Shown piece by piece: positions 1 to 11,442 of a DNA stretch of 64,000 nt. Under the pieces are notes generated by a model. The model had not been told where the DNA came from. It made no database searches and was given only the letters and a program-made list of their open reading frames with translations. The DNA is from Mercurialis annua (Eukaryota > Streptophyta > Magnoliopsida > Malpighiales > Euphorbiaceae). How positions within the stretch are numbered: the first letter of the stretch is position 1; the number at the start of each line of letters is the position of its first letter. Location of the stretch: NCBI RefSeq assembly GCF_937616625.2, contig NC_065570.1, forward strand, positions 70,521,665-70,585,664. Reading direction: 5' to 3'. Made by a program: the position numbers and the translations under genes.

Positions 1-78
1 TGTCAAGTTTCACGTGGAATAGCAAGCAGTGAGTTTATATCTCTATTTACCTCTTTATTAAGCAAATGTATTATTTTG

Positions 79-109
<31 letters not shown>

Positions 110-942
110 AAGCAGCTTTTGAACTGTTTTCGGCATTGTGGATTTGATTTGGAACGTGCTACTCGATGGGCATCATCGGGACTGCGTGCGCACCGGTAAT
201 GATTATGGTATTGAGGTAGGTTTGAGATACGTCTCACCTTAGTGAGGGCACCGGTGGAAGATACGTCTCCTGGGCTCACTATTTATTAAGTGTTAGTCGG
301 GGATCGGTTATTGAGATACGTCTCACCGACACGACAATGGATTTAGAATTGTGGTTTAGGGTTTCATTGATAATCCATAATGAAAATGTTTTATTAAACG
401 TTTTAAAGGTTTTTAACTTAATAAATGTAAATGGTTATATAAACTCTACTCAGTAAATCTGACCCCGTTGTTTTCCCAAATTTTCTAGGTTTATGATTTG
501 AGCGTTGGTTGATCTCCGTTTCTTCATTCTCGGAGGTTCCTTATTTTATTTTCAGAATAAAAGAGTCGAATTGTTTTAAACTCTTAGACCGCAGTAGTAG
601 TAGTATTAGATTATTTATGATTAGTCTTTTATTATATTTTTAGACTGTTGATTGTTGGTGATTACTTTATCGCTTTTGGCATGATTACAGTATTTATGGT
701 ATTTATATTATATTGCCATACTGTTGGAGTTATAATTTCAGATAAGTATACTTTAAATATATGTTGCTTATTGTACTGCTAGACTAGGCTGAAGTCTCGG
801 TTGCCCCCGAGCATGTGGTTTTGCTGCAGGTACATTGTTTTAAATGATATAAGTTGGTTATCCGCGAGGCTAGCTACGGGTTTTGGTACAACCATACCCA
901 TACCCTAGCGCCGGTCACGATTCATGAAAATGGGTCGTGACA
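1..942 (+). mobile_element. 3' part of an LTR (LTR retrotransposon or solo LTR)
   Basis: The segment ends exactly at 942 in GGGTCGTGACA, a typical plant LTR terminus (the complement of TGTCACGACCC), and directly abuts coding sequence of the LINE on its right. It holds a repeated GATACGTCTC motif (about 229-330) and a (TA)n microsatellite at 79-105. No gag, protease, reverse transcriptase or integrase reading frame is present. The other end lies outside the window, so I cannot tell a solo LTR from the edge of a full element, or see the left target-site copy; the right copy would be GAATG (943-947). The window happens to begin with TGTCA, which could also be an LTR start, but I treat that as chance. 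Orientation is inferred only from the terminal CA. Confidence 0.7.
79..105. repeat. (TA)n microsatellite inside the LTR
   Basis: About 13 uninterrupted TA dinucleotides, broken by a G at 106. It is likely polymorphic in length and has no coding meaning. Confidence 0.9.
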
Positions 943-3553
943 GAATGCCACCTCCGCCATTGTTGCAAGGAGAACACATCACTTGCCAATTAACAGGACT
1001 TGGTTTGTGGCTTCCATTTTGATTACCCCAAATAAAATTACGGACCAAGCGGTCAATTTGGTCGCAGAGACCCTTAGGAAGAGCAGTGGTTTGCATAGTA
1101 TAGCCCGGAATGGCTGTCAAGACAGATTTTGCTAACGTTAACCTGCCCGCCAAAGATAAAAGACTTGCGTTCCAGCCAGAAAGCTTATGCTTGATTTTGT
1201 CGATAATAAAAGCGTAAGTCTCTTTGCTAACTCGGGAGTGAAGCAAGGGAACACCCAAGTACTTCCCTAAATTGTTCGCTTTTTGAAAGCCAAGAAGGTT
1301 GCTGATGTGATCAGCTTTTTGAGGTTCCACGTTTGTGGAGAAAAAAATCTGGGTTTTGTTCAGGCTAACACGAAGGCCGGAGCTAAGCGAAAATTCATCC
1401 AGAACAGCGTTGACAGTTTGAGCTTGCGCTTCCGTCGCTTGGCCAAAGAGGATCAAATCATCTGCAAAAAAAAGATGGGATAAGTCAGGGCCGTTTCTAC
1501 TTAATTTAATGGGCGACCAATCTCCGTTATGAACTGCAGAACAGATTCGATGAGAAAGGCGTTCCATGCATAAAACAAAAATGTAGGGAGAGAGAGGATC
1601 CCCCTGACGGATGCCTCTTGTGGGTTTGAACTCCTCAGAAACAGAACCGTTCCACAAAAGATTCATGTGGGAAGTGGAGACACAGTGCATGATTAGCTTA
1701 ATAAGATTGATAGGAATCCGGGCATCAATAAGGGTGTCTTCAATGAAATTCCAATTCAACCTGTCGAAGGCTTTCTCGAGGTCAACTTTAATTGCAAACC
1801 ACCCTTTTTTTCCTTTCTTGATTCTCATGGAGTGAATAACTTCCTGAGCTATAATGATATTATCAGTGATGTTGCGACCCTCAATAAAACTGACTTGCAT
1901 AGGATTAATGATGTGCGGCATAACTGGCTTTAACTTGTTGGTTATGATTTTAGTAACCAGTTTGTACATAACTGTACACAAGCTTATAGGCCTAAAATCC
2001 TTGATGCTTTCCGGCTTGGTAGCTTTGGGAATCAGAGATATAAGGGTTTTGTTCAGCTCGATGTCCATCTCTCCGCTTTGGAAAATTCCCTGAATTAAAT
2101 TGCAAACACTTGAACCCACCACAGGCCATTGGTTTTGGTAGAAACCAGCAGGAATGCCATCAACACCCGGCGACTTCCAGGGCATCATTTGGAAAAGAGC
2201 ACGATGAATGTCCTCTTTAGAGATATCTTTCTTGAGATCACTGAACAAATCTTCGTTAATGAGAGGAAAGAACCCTCGGTGCGCATAGGTAGGTCTGATA
2301 GTAACATCTTCAGTGTATAACTTAATATAGAACGAAACAGCAAGGTTGCGAAGAAAGGTCTCATCATTACGCCAGATTCCATCAGAGTCCTTGAGCATAG
2401 AAACAAAATTTTTCTTCCTCCTCGTAATAGATTTGGCATGGAAGTAAGAGGTGTTTCTATCCCCGAACATAATCCAGTCGCACCTGGATTTCTGAAGCCA
2501 GAGAGCTTCTTCTCTTAAAAGGACATCCGCGAGATCATTTTGGAGTTGAGATTCCAGATTTGAGAGAAACTGAGAAGGACGAGACTCCAAATATTTTTCG
2601 ATCCCAGAGATTCTAGCCATAAGGTGCTTCTTTTGCTTGAAAACGCTTCTGTAAACATTAGTGTTCCAATTGCGGATGCTGTCAGTAAAATGGAGCACAT
2701 TATCATGGAAAGAGTTATTACTATTCCAAACATTAGTAACAACTTGTTTAAAATCTTGATGAGTGATCCAAGGGGCGAGGAAACGAAAAGGCTTGCTGCT
2801 CTGATCAAAATGCTTCAGAATATTAAGCTTCAAGAGAATGGGTCTGTGGTCGGAATTGATTCTCGGAAGATGATGGGTGATAGCATTAGGAAAACTCTTG
2901 AACCAATTTTCATTACATAAGGCTCTATCAAGTCTTTGGAAAAGGCTCCCCCTTCTCCAAGTGAAAGCAGGGCCGACAAAGTCAAGTTGAGTAAGGGATG
3001 TAAAATCCACAAAATCATTGAAATGAGGGCAACCTAGACTTCTGAGATGACCACCTCCCTTTCTGTCATTAGAATTCAAAATGGCATTAAAGTCGCCGGC
3101 AAGAAGCCAAGGAGCATTATTATTAATGCTGAGAGCAGAGAGGTTGTTCCAGAGAGCACGGCGGCCAGGGGGTTGGGGGCAACCATAAACAGCAGTAAAG
3201 AGGAACTGCTCGCTGCTAGCACCATAAGTAATTTTAGTGTGAATGAATTGCTGGTGGTTGACAATGACAGAAACATGGATATCATTTTTCCAAAGGAGCC
3301 AAATTCCGCCGGAGAAACCTCTAGCTTCTACACGATGGGAGAAATCGAAACCAGAGCGTTTGATGATCTTGTCCGCTTTCAAACCTGAAATTCTAGGCTC
3401 AACTAAAACAGCAAGTGAAGGGTTATAACAGTCACGGAAAGATTTAAACGTGCGTAAAAAATTATTTTTAGCTGCCCCTTGGCAGTTCCATATGAAGATG
3501 TTAAAATTCATAAATAACAAAAGAAAAAGGAAGGAAAAGAAGCAAACCACCAT
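943..3553 (-). pseudogene. LINE ORF2: endonuclease-reverse transcriptase, truncated
   Basis: Encodes the enzyme that nicks target DNA and reverse-transcribes the LINE RNA. It opens with ATG at 3553, sharing one base with the ORF1 stop; a second in-frame ATG at 3511 begins the conserved endonuclease start (MNFNIFIWNCQG). The AP-endonuclease-like domain covers about residues 15-245, with E52 (VEPR), D154 (GDFN) and the SDH triad at 234-236. The reverse transcriptase covers about residues 500-770, with the VDLEKAFD motif (D591), RQGDPLSPY (649-657) and the catalytic FADD at 696-699. About 869 LINE-encoded residues remain; the frame then runs on into the LTR and stops at 905. Family members usually have roughly 1,200-1,350 residues, so the C-terminal zinc-binding and RNase H-like part is lost. 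The catalytic motifs are intact, yet the copy is probably non-functional. Confidence 0.95.
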
Positions 3554-5286
3554 TAAATGGAGATGTGGTCGGTCATAACGTGAGAATCGTTGACAGCGTT
3601 GCTGACAGGAGCAGTACCAATGAGTTCTGAAATGTTGTTTGGGGCTGAATTACTCATCTCCAATATCAGGTCATTGAAGGATGAATTAGGAGGGAGATTA
3701 GTTTCCTTCCTCTTTTTCACTTTGACGCTACCTTTGGAGTTTTTGTTAATTTTGACTTTCCAATGATTAGGAGGTTTTTCAATATTTCTGGCATTGAATT
3801 TGTCTCTCAAAGTCTTGGATAACGAGAGAGATTGAACGGCACCGGTCTCTGGAGGAACGGAAAGAGAGACAGCGGAATGTTTGCTTGGGTCCAAAGAGGT
3901 GCTGCAGGGGAGGAGAGGAGAGGAAGAGCTAGTAGAAGCTTTGGTGACATTTTGAGAAGCATCAGCAGGTACGACATCTTCTGCATGAGAATGCATGGGC
4001 AGGTCGAGCATAAGATTATTTGTGGTTACATTGGTAATAGGCGATTTATTTTTAGCCTTGTCATTAAAAGGTCTTTCTTGAGTTTTGGTAGTATTTTTTT
4101 TAGGGCTAAAATTGTTGACTGTTGGAGGTATGGAAACAGGAATATCCTTCTTGCCATTTTTAAAAGAGAGATCCTGAACTCTCTCCTCTAAATCAGCGAT
4201 AGAATCAAACCTTGAGCCAGAGGATATCTTGCTGTTAAGAGCTTGATTATTGCCATTATTGTCAACCTTCCTTCTTCGACTGTTGACTTGCATCCAGGGT
4301 CCAAAACGGGCATCTTCCTCCCTAGTCGTCAGATTCTGACCACTGCTAGCCGGAACAGCCATCTCATGGTTGGTGTTGCTTTCAACAGGGGTTTTGTAAG
4401 GACAGTAGTTCTCTCTGTGACCATATCTTCCACAATCGAAACAAATAATTGGGAGGCCTTCGTATTCGACTCTCTGAGTACGTCCGTCAATAATAATCGT
4501 GGATATCAGAGGTTTCGTAAGGTCGAGATTTATGGCTAGGCGGGCGAATTTACCACGCTCCTGAGCTTCAGTATTATAATCAATACGTATCACATTGCCA
4601 ATGGTTTTAGCTATAGCTTTAAGAATGTGGTTGTGATAGTAATGAATAGGTAATCCAGGAAACCTAATCCAAGCCATGACTGAAGCAGCAGTGGTGTTAT
4701 CTGGGGAGAAGGACGGACTCCACGGCTGGACGGTTAAGTAATGTCCAAATATAACCCAGGGGCCACCAGATACCGCACTGATGTAATCATCCATGGAGTA
4801 GAAACGAACCAAGAAAAAATTGTTGTCCAAATCAACGAGGCTAGGATGGCTTTTAGGTTTCCATAGTTTCATGAGACGGCCATAGAGCGTACGATACCCT
4901 ATGTTTTTTCCTAGAAGACGAATAATCACACAGAATTTCATATTTTGGGCAATGAAGTTATGAACCTTGTCGGAAAAGTTGATCATCGGGATGCCTTTAT
5001 CGTCTCCAAATTCGACGTCTTCATCAGACAAACTGAAGTCAGTTCCTTCTTCACATTGTTCATGTAAAGAGGTTCTGTCCGAGTTAATCAGGTTGTCTTT
5101 GAAAGAAACCTTAGTGCTAGGACTGAGATCTGAGGGGTTGCTTGGGCTATCTTCCACTTCCATGGCAGACTCTTCAATCATGATAGAGTTGTCGTCATCG
5201 GAACGGATCTTAACCTTTTTGGTTGATCCGTTGGGATCGACATTGGCAGAACTTTCAGGATCTTGACAGAGAGAAGTTTCTAACAT
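3553..5286 (-). CDS. LINE ORF1 protein (DUF4283 plus CCHC zinc knuckle)
   Basis: A 577-residue, gag-like RNA-binding protein of plant L1-type LINEs, expected to coat the element's RNA. The N-terminal ~100 residues are acidic and Ser-rich. A DUF4283 region follows (about 105-250), then a CCHC zinc knuckle, C282-x2-C285-x4-H290-x4-C295. The C-terminal half is low-complexity and rich in Asn, Ser and Lys. Its TAA stop (3555-3553) shares a base with the ORF2 ATG (TAATG). No frameshift or stop is visible, so the frame is intact. This is transposon DNA, not a host gene. Confidence 0.93.
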   Translation of the reverse strand: MLETSLCQDPESSANVDPNGSTKKVKIRSDDDNSIMIEESAMEVEDSPSNPSDLSPSTKVSFKDNLINSDRTSLHEQCEEGTDFSLSDEDVEFGDDKGIPMINFSDKVHNFIAQNMKFCVIIRLLGKNIGYRTLYGRLMKLWKPKSHPSLVDLDNNFFLVRFYSMDDYISAVSGGPWVIFGHYLTVQPWSPSFSPDNTTAASVMAWIRFPGLPIHYYHNHILKAIAKTIGNVIRIDYNTEAQERGKFARLAINLDLTKPLISTIIIDGRTQRVEYEGLPIICFDCGRYGHRENYCPYKTPVESNTNHEMAVPASSGQNLTTREEDARFGPWMQVNSRRRKVDNNGNNQALNSKISSGSRFDSIADLEERVQDLSFKNGKKDIPVSIPPTVNNFSPKKNTTKTQERPFNDKAKNKSPITNVTTNNLMLDLPMHSHAEDVVPADASQNVTKASTSSSSPLLPCSTSLDPSKHSAVSLSVPPETGAVQSLSLSKTLRDKFNARNIEKPPNHWKVKINKNSKGSVKVKKRKETNLPPNSSFNDLILEMSNSAPNNISELIGTAPVSNAVNDSHVMTDHISI

Positions 5287-8200
5287 TTTTTTGACTCGGT
5301 ATTTTTATTCTTTTCTTTGTCTTATGTTTTGATTTAGAGCTCATAATCTTTATCTTCAAACCTTTGTATTAATTTGACTTGCCATCTGCATGGAAATCAA
5401 AAGTATATTAGAAAAGATAGACAGTTTAGACATACTTTTCTTGATGCTGTACTTACACGGCATTTTGATCGTTAAACCCTAAAGACAAAGTTGAATAAAT
5501 TAGTTAGAGCTCTTATTTTCTTCTTATTAACATATTCATTAATTAAAAGGAAAAAACCCTAATATTTTAAATTTAAGCTCAACTATCATATCATGCAGGA
5601 CAAGTTCTTAGCAAATTATGTAGACATCCATAAATGCAACTGATATAATAAGTGGTAAAATCCACCGCTCATAGAATTTACACACATAAGACTACGATTT
5701 TAAAAAATGAGTACAGATACAATATCAACCGGATCGAATAATACTAAATTTTTTGAAAAATTTAAATCCGAATAAATAAAAAAAAAATTGCTACATTTAA
5801 AATAAAACATTGCTTTCATGAATCAGCCATTACTAATGTCCCCAATCTCTGAACTTTTATACTGAATCCATTTGTATATGTTTTTCCAAATCTCGCAAAT
5901 GATAACTAATAGAATCCAAATCTATAATTTTTTCGAATGAAAAAAAATATAATGATACTCTTAGATTTAGTTATTATGAAGAATTTCATCCTTTTAGCAA
6001 ACAAACTGTCCAAAATTAAAAATAATGAGTACAGTTGAAATTCAAATGTGTATATTTGTATATAACTGACGATTTTATAATGTTTAATGTAATTGAAAAT
6101 GGATTAAAAGGGGAATGTTTTTTTGAGACATTAGGCCTTTAAAAAAATAAAAATAGTATACACAGAAATATTTATATCAATGTACTTAGGTACACCATAT
6201 ATTCTCATGAATGATTAATAGTAATACACAATAGGTCCATCTGATTAATAAAAAATTAAAACCCTGCAATTTAAAAATCATATCGGATGTCATACAATTG
6301 GTCGAAAAGCAGGAACATTCCTACATTTAAACATTTTCTTTTTGAGAGAGATATATATATACGTCATAAATTCTTCGAGTAAACCAGTTCTAAAAAAAGA
6401 ATTACTCTCTAATCACTATTTAATTAGCTGCAGTAGAATCCGCATGTGATAGCTTCTTAATTAGCACAAAATATTGTTGCCCAGATAGGGAAAATATGAC
6501 AACTTTGACATAGGCAACTGAATTTGCTTCAGCACCAATTTATACATGCCTTATCTATTACATCCAGATCCACCTCTAAACAAGAAAAATAAAATGCTGA
6601 ATAGAGTAATTTCAATTAATGCAATATTAATTAACATTGATGCTGACATTTCTTTTTTACTAAATGCATGCAAATAATATTGCTTGTTTGGTCAGCCACG
6701 ACCAATTTATGCTCACATCTGCCTACCCTCAAGATCAATATCAATGCTAGCATATTTTATCAACACAATATAACTTAAGTTTTTGTAGTTGGTCTTTACA
6801 GTTTGATCAATTTGTTTAAGATTGAGGAATTACATAATTTCTTTTAACTAGAAAAAACCTAGTGCAAACCGTTAATATTATTGGTGATTAGTTAGATAAA
6901 TACTGTCAAAAGTGAAGAAATAATAACCATTAAATTGTTTGAAATATATTGGTTCTGATTTATTGCATTTTAATATCGTTGCAGTATATTGTTTTATTTT
7001 AAAGGAAAAATTACAGAAAATACCAAAAAACTGCAAACATTTTCAAAGATGCACTCTTTTAGAAAAAAATTGATTTAGTACCTGAAATTTTTTCATTCGG
7101 CACTTAAAAAATTTCGCTTTATGTATGATATATCATATCGGTAATGATGTATTTTTGTTGTATCAAATATGTATGAAAAATATATGTTTATAGTAAAAAA
7201 TAAGTATGTAAAATGTGAATTTTCTTTTATTTTTTAAATAAAATTAGTTTTTTTAGACTTGGAGTAAATTTTTAAAAGTTTAATTTTTTTGGGATAATTT
7301 TGTAGTTAACCCTATTTTATAAGGAACGCATTATAATATGCTTCATATTGGAAACAATTTTTAGATAGCTGTTCACCCACTAATTTAGCCTACGAATAAC
7401 AGTCTAATTTACTGTGTCGTTGTTTATTATCCCAACGGGTTTAAAGACGGATATGATTAATTTGGCAGGAGTATACTTAAATAACATCACTTCTTAGCGA
7501 CCAAATATTGACAGAATCTTGTCGATTTATAATTAGTGATGGACAGAATCTCGAATATAGACAGAATCCGTTGGGAATATAACATGAACTCAACATCACT
7601 TTTTCGCGACAAAATATCGATGGAATCTCGAGTTTAAAATCTAAATAGTGTAACTGATCTTTCATCAGTGGTAAATGGTAATTGATTCCTACACTTTTTT
7701 TATTATTTTAATTTGATTTCAAAACTTTATTTTATTTATTTTTAATGACTAAACTTTAATTTTACTCTACTAATTAAAAAGATTTTGTCGCCAAAAAAAA
7801 TAAATAACTCAAAATCCTTTTTAATTTAATAAAATTAAAGTTTAGTCACCAAAAAAAAAATATTTACCCACCAGATTATAATAATTTAAAAATTTGGATA
7901 TTTGTAGAATCAATTAACCCTTTCATAAGACCAAAGTTGGGTTAAACAATTTTGCTTACTCAATCATATTATTTTTGTAGAGCGGTTATCGACACTCAAT
8001 TTCTTATATTTTGACAACTTTATATTTATTTATTAAAAAAACGGAAGGTTAGGTGATCGATTCATATCATATTTTGGGTATGTGGCTGACGGACGGCCAC
8101 AGTGTCACTTGGCTAACGGATTTCCATATTAGCAATATGTGATTTGAATTAATCGCATAAGTACTTTTCGTTATTTTAAAAATGAATGTTAAATTATTAA

Positions 8201-8658
8201 AATATAATAAATTGAATGCCAATAACCTATTTTGTAAAAGTATAATAATTGCATTATAACTATAAAAATATTTAACAACTAAAGTATAAAGGATTATATT
8301 ATAGGCGGGTGGAAGGCTAATATATAACCCTAATTAAAATGGTAAAATATTAGTTTGATTAAATGTAGGGCTTGAAATGAAGAAGAGAAAAAAGAAAAAG
8401 TAAAGAAAATAGCTAATAAGAGCATAAAACAAGAAAAAGAAAGAGTCAGTGTTTGTACAGTGGTTATATACAAATATATATAAACAGAGATGAAATGGAA
8501 GGGTTAAATGTGTCGTGTGAATTTAACAAAAGTGACTTCCCATCAACAACTAAACCAACCCCACTACTAATGCTCATCCATTTATATATCTTTCTATGGA
8601 CTAATCTCAGCTGTATTTTTCATTTCATGGTAAATCAAATATTCAAACTCAATCATCA
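5287..8658. other. Intergenic region between LINE and MYB gene
   Basis: AT-rich DNA without a convincing gene. The right-hand neighbour of ORF1 must include the LINE 5' UTR, but I see no edge. A small inverted repeat lies at 7743-7851. The last ~200 bases hold a TATA-like run (about 8474-8483) and a purine-rich stretch (8375-8445) that may belong to the MYB promoter or 5' leader; several short upstream ATGs lie between 8490 and 8640. Confidence 0.6.
7743..7851. repeat. Small inverted repeat (MITE-like hairpin)
   Basis: GACTAAACTTTAATTTTA near 7747 recurs as its reverse complement near 7830-7848 (TAAAATTAAAGTTTAGTC), about 65 bp apart. There are no coding features and I could not identify a clear target duplication. 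Confidence 0.5.
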
Positions 8659-9864
8659 ATGGAGGAAGAACAACTAGCTGCACCTGGTACTGCATGTCCT
8701 AGAGGTCATTGGCGACCAGCTGAAGATGAGAAACTCAAGCAACTTGTTGAAAAATATGGTGCACAAAACTGGAATTCTATTGCAGAAAAACTCCAAGGAA
8801 GATCAGGTTTGTATTGATACTTATTGGTGAAGTAACAAAACTTGAATCTTTATAGTTAAAAATTCTCTTTCTTGATTTGGGTATCTGATTTTTCCAAAAT
8901 TCTTTTCTGATATTGACAGAGAAGGTTGCTATAGGTTCTTGAAATTCTCTTTCTTCGGTTCTTGATCTTTCATTTTTATAAAAATAGGAGGTTTCTGTTG
9001 GAATTCAGTGTAAAAAGCCTATAGGAGGTTAAACTGAGTGTCGGCAACTATTCTGTAAAAAGTTTAAAAGTTTCATAACCAAAAAAATATAGTCCGAAAT
9101 TGGGAGATCATACTCTTTGTTGCTGAATTTTTGCAGGGAAGAGTTGCCGATTGAGGTGGTTTAATCAACTAGATCCAAGAATCAACAGAAGACCATTTAC
9201 GGAAGAAGAAGAAGAGAGATTACTTGCAGCTCATCGTATTCATGGAAATAAATGGGCTCTAATAGCAAGATTATTTCCAGGTAGAACTGATAATGCAGTG
9301 AAAAATCATTGGCATGTAATCATGGCAAGAAAACAAAGGGAACAATCCAAGATATGTTGCAAAAGAAATCATCAACAAGGTATCACTAATGAGTTTAATC
9401 CAAGAGAAACAAGATCTCAAGATTTTTTAATCGGGTTCGAAAACAGTATTAGTAGTAGTACTACTAGATTCTTGGAATTTCAAACCCCGAGTTCATCAGA
9501 TAGGTTATTCTCAATAGCCTCTACCTCTAATTCATCTTTAGTTGATCATTTAACAAGAAAAGAAGGGAAAAGAGATAATTATTTCAGCAATTCTAGTTTT
9601 TACACTATGACAGATTCAAGCCCTAAAGATTCAGATCAATCTATTTATAGATGCTCCCTAAGTTACAAGAATTCAGTATTTGGACTGCCAAATTATAATA
9701 GGGTTATTCCAAATTCTTATGGGTGTGTTAAAATTGGAGATCATGACTATGAAAACTATGGAATTATGAAGAAAGATCAAGATCATCATCATCATCATCA
9801 AGAATCTATCAGACAAAAGGAGGTTCCATTCATTGATTTTCTTGGTGTCGGTATATCTTCTTGA
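8659..9864 (+). CDS. R2R3-MYB transcription factor, subgroup 21-like (MYB52/54/105/117 group)
   Basis: DNA-binding nuclear transcription factor. Two exons: 8659-8806 and 9137-9864 (291 residues); the GT-AG intron splits the GRS|GKS glycine codon in phase 1, the usual first R2R3-MYB intron position. R2 starts at about residue 15 ([12 protein letters not shown]) and R3 follows [16 protein letters not shown], ending in [18 protein letters not shown]; the regularly spaced Trp residues are present. RGHWRPAED with [13 protein letters not shown] is typical of Arabidopsis subgroup 21, whose members act in cell-wall and organ-boundary or branching programmes; which ortholog this is cannot be told here. 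The C-terminal part is Ser-rich with a five-His run and ends in [11 protein letters not shown], which resembles a conserved tail of the group. The second intron often found in R3 is absent. Confidence 0.93.
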
Positions 9865-11442
9865 TCATCTTTTTTTATATATATATTTATATTAATATAT
9901 AGTAATATTATGGTAGTTTAATTTAGCTTCACTCTTGTGAAAAATGTTGATTGCATGCAAATGAAGTAGCAGTAGTTCAGCTGTCATATTAATCAGACTT
10001 TACGATAATAATTCCTTCTGATATATATAATGCATATTCTTTATAATAAGCATATGATTTTGACATACATGTGAGTTTTAAGAGACATACACTTAACATT
10101 CTCTAGGTGTTTTTGATCTCAACTTATATATTATGCAATATTTTTGTCTTTGTACATCATTTAATGATTTAGGTATAGCTCTTCTGTTTGTCCTATTTCA
10201 ATTAATGCACCTCAAATCTAATCTAATATACAATTATTTTTAATTTCTAGTTAGAAGTAACATCAGATCTGAAACAGAATGTTATGTTAATTAATTAATT
10301 AGTGTCATTTTGTGTAAACATGCATGACAGCAATGATGCTAAATTGTCTAAGTTTGGATGCTAAACCTGTAGGGAATATTCAAATTTATTTGGTTGAACT
10401 TTGGTTCAGTTTAAACCTTGAGTCTCTGATTGGTTGCTTCTTCTTGAACCTCCTTAACATGTATAGGGATAGTAAGTTCTTGAGTTCATTAAACTTTTAA
10501 CGAAGGATTAATCGGGACCTTAAATTTTGTGTTTTATGGTTAGATAAGTGATTTTTAATTCTTTTTAGTCAATTTGTCCAAATTTGTGTTTTGGAGCAGA
10601 TAAATCATTTTTAGATCCCAAACTCTGTTAATTTAGATCAAGTAACCTATGATCTTTATACTTCAAATGCATGACTTATTAGACTCTGAAATATAAATTT
10701 AGGGATCTAATTGACTAAAGTGATCTATTTGACTTCGAAATACAAATTTTAAGATCTAATTAACTAAAAAAAAATAATTAAAAGTGACTTTTTGGTAGGG
10801 GTGAGCATAAACACCTGCTGGCTGAATTAACAGACCGAACCAATGACTATAGGTAGGTTTGATTCGGTTAAATTTTAGGTTCGGTCGATTTGGTTATAAT
10901 ATAAAAAAATCTACTTTTCAATTATCGGTTCGGTTTAAGTTTTAAATATCTAAATTAACTGAGCTGACCGAGTGAATCGAAAATTTGATATTTTTTTAAA
11001 TTCTCATATTTTTGTCGGTTTTAACCGAACCGACCAAATTAACCGACCTATTTGGTTGGTTCGGTTTTGAAAACTTTTTTCTTCTTATCCGGTCGGTTCA
11101 GCTTTCATTTGTATATTTTTATCCAGTAGATTCGGTTTTGAATATTCGGTCGAACGGTTAATTCAGTTAAGGAGTTGTGAGTTCGCGGTTTCGACCGAAT
11201 TGACTGATTGCTCACTCTTATTTATTGGATCCCGAGATGCAAGACCGAGTGTCGGACTGGCTCTTTGTTCATTAAAACTTTTAGCTAATTATAATTTAAT
11301 CTTAAAATTTTAAAAAAATTATGACTAAAATTCATTTTTCATTTTTTGAGAATGAAAATTTCGACCAATTTTATTGATGTGGCAGCCTGAAACTTCAATC
11401 TTTTACCACGGAAATTCAGCGAGATAGTCAAATATGAGTCAA
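9865..11442. other. Downstream of MYB; repeat-bearing intergenic DNA
   Basis: Includes the MYB 3' UTR (first few hundred bases) and then non-coding DNA. From about 10797 to 11218 the sequence is packed with variants of TTCGGTT and AACCGAAC, with inverted ends GTGAGCA (10800) and TGCTCAC (11209), suggesting a non-autonomous element. No gene is seen. Confidence 0.5.
10797..11218. repeat. TTCGGTT-rich interspersed repeat
   Basis: Many copies of GGTTCGGTT-like words on both strands, bounded by short inverted ends GGGTGAGCA and TGCTCACTC. Similar Thr/Pro-codon-like CGGTT-rich stretches recur at about 50180-50222 and 53950-54370, so it is probably a dispersed family. Class not determined. Confidence 0.45.

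Larger units (their letters stand above)
943..5286 (-). mobile_element. Plant L1-type LINE, 3'-truncated by the LTR
   Basis: A non-LTR retrotransposon read right to left: ORF1 (5286-3553), then ORF2 (3553 to the LTR junction at 943). Both frames lack internal stops over about 4.3 kb, suggesting a recent insertion. The 3' end (end of ORF2, 3' UTR and A-tail) is missing because the LTR element sits inside ORF2; it may continue to the left of the window. The 5' UTR must lie to the right of 5286 but its boundary is not visible, since the target duplication needs the lost 3' end. Confidence 0.92.

Noticed and set aside
1..942. Complete LTR starting exactly at base 1 (TGTCA)
   Set aside because: A boundary coinciding with the window edge is unlikely and cannot be tested without upstream sequence.
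1283..3428. Several plus-strand open frames across the LINE
   Set aside because: They are antisense shadows of ORF2, whose endonuclease and reverse transcriptase motifs fix the coding strand as minus.
3832..5266. Plus-strand open frames opposite LINE ORF1
   Set aside because: The minus-strand frame has DUF4283 and a CCHC knuckle; the opposite frames show no motif.
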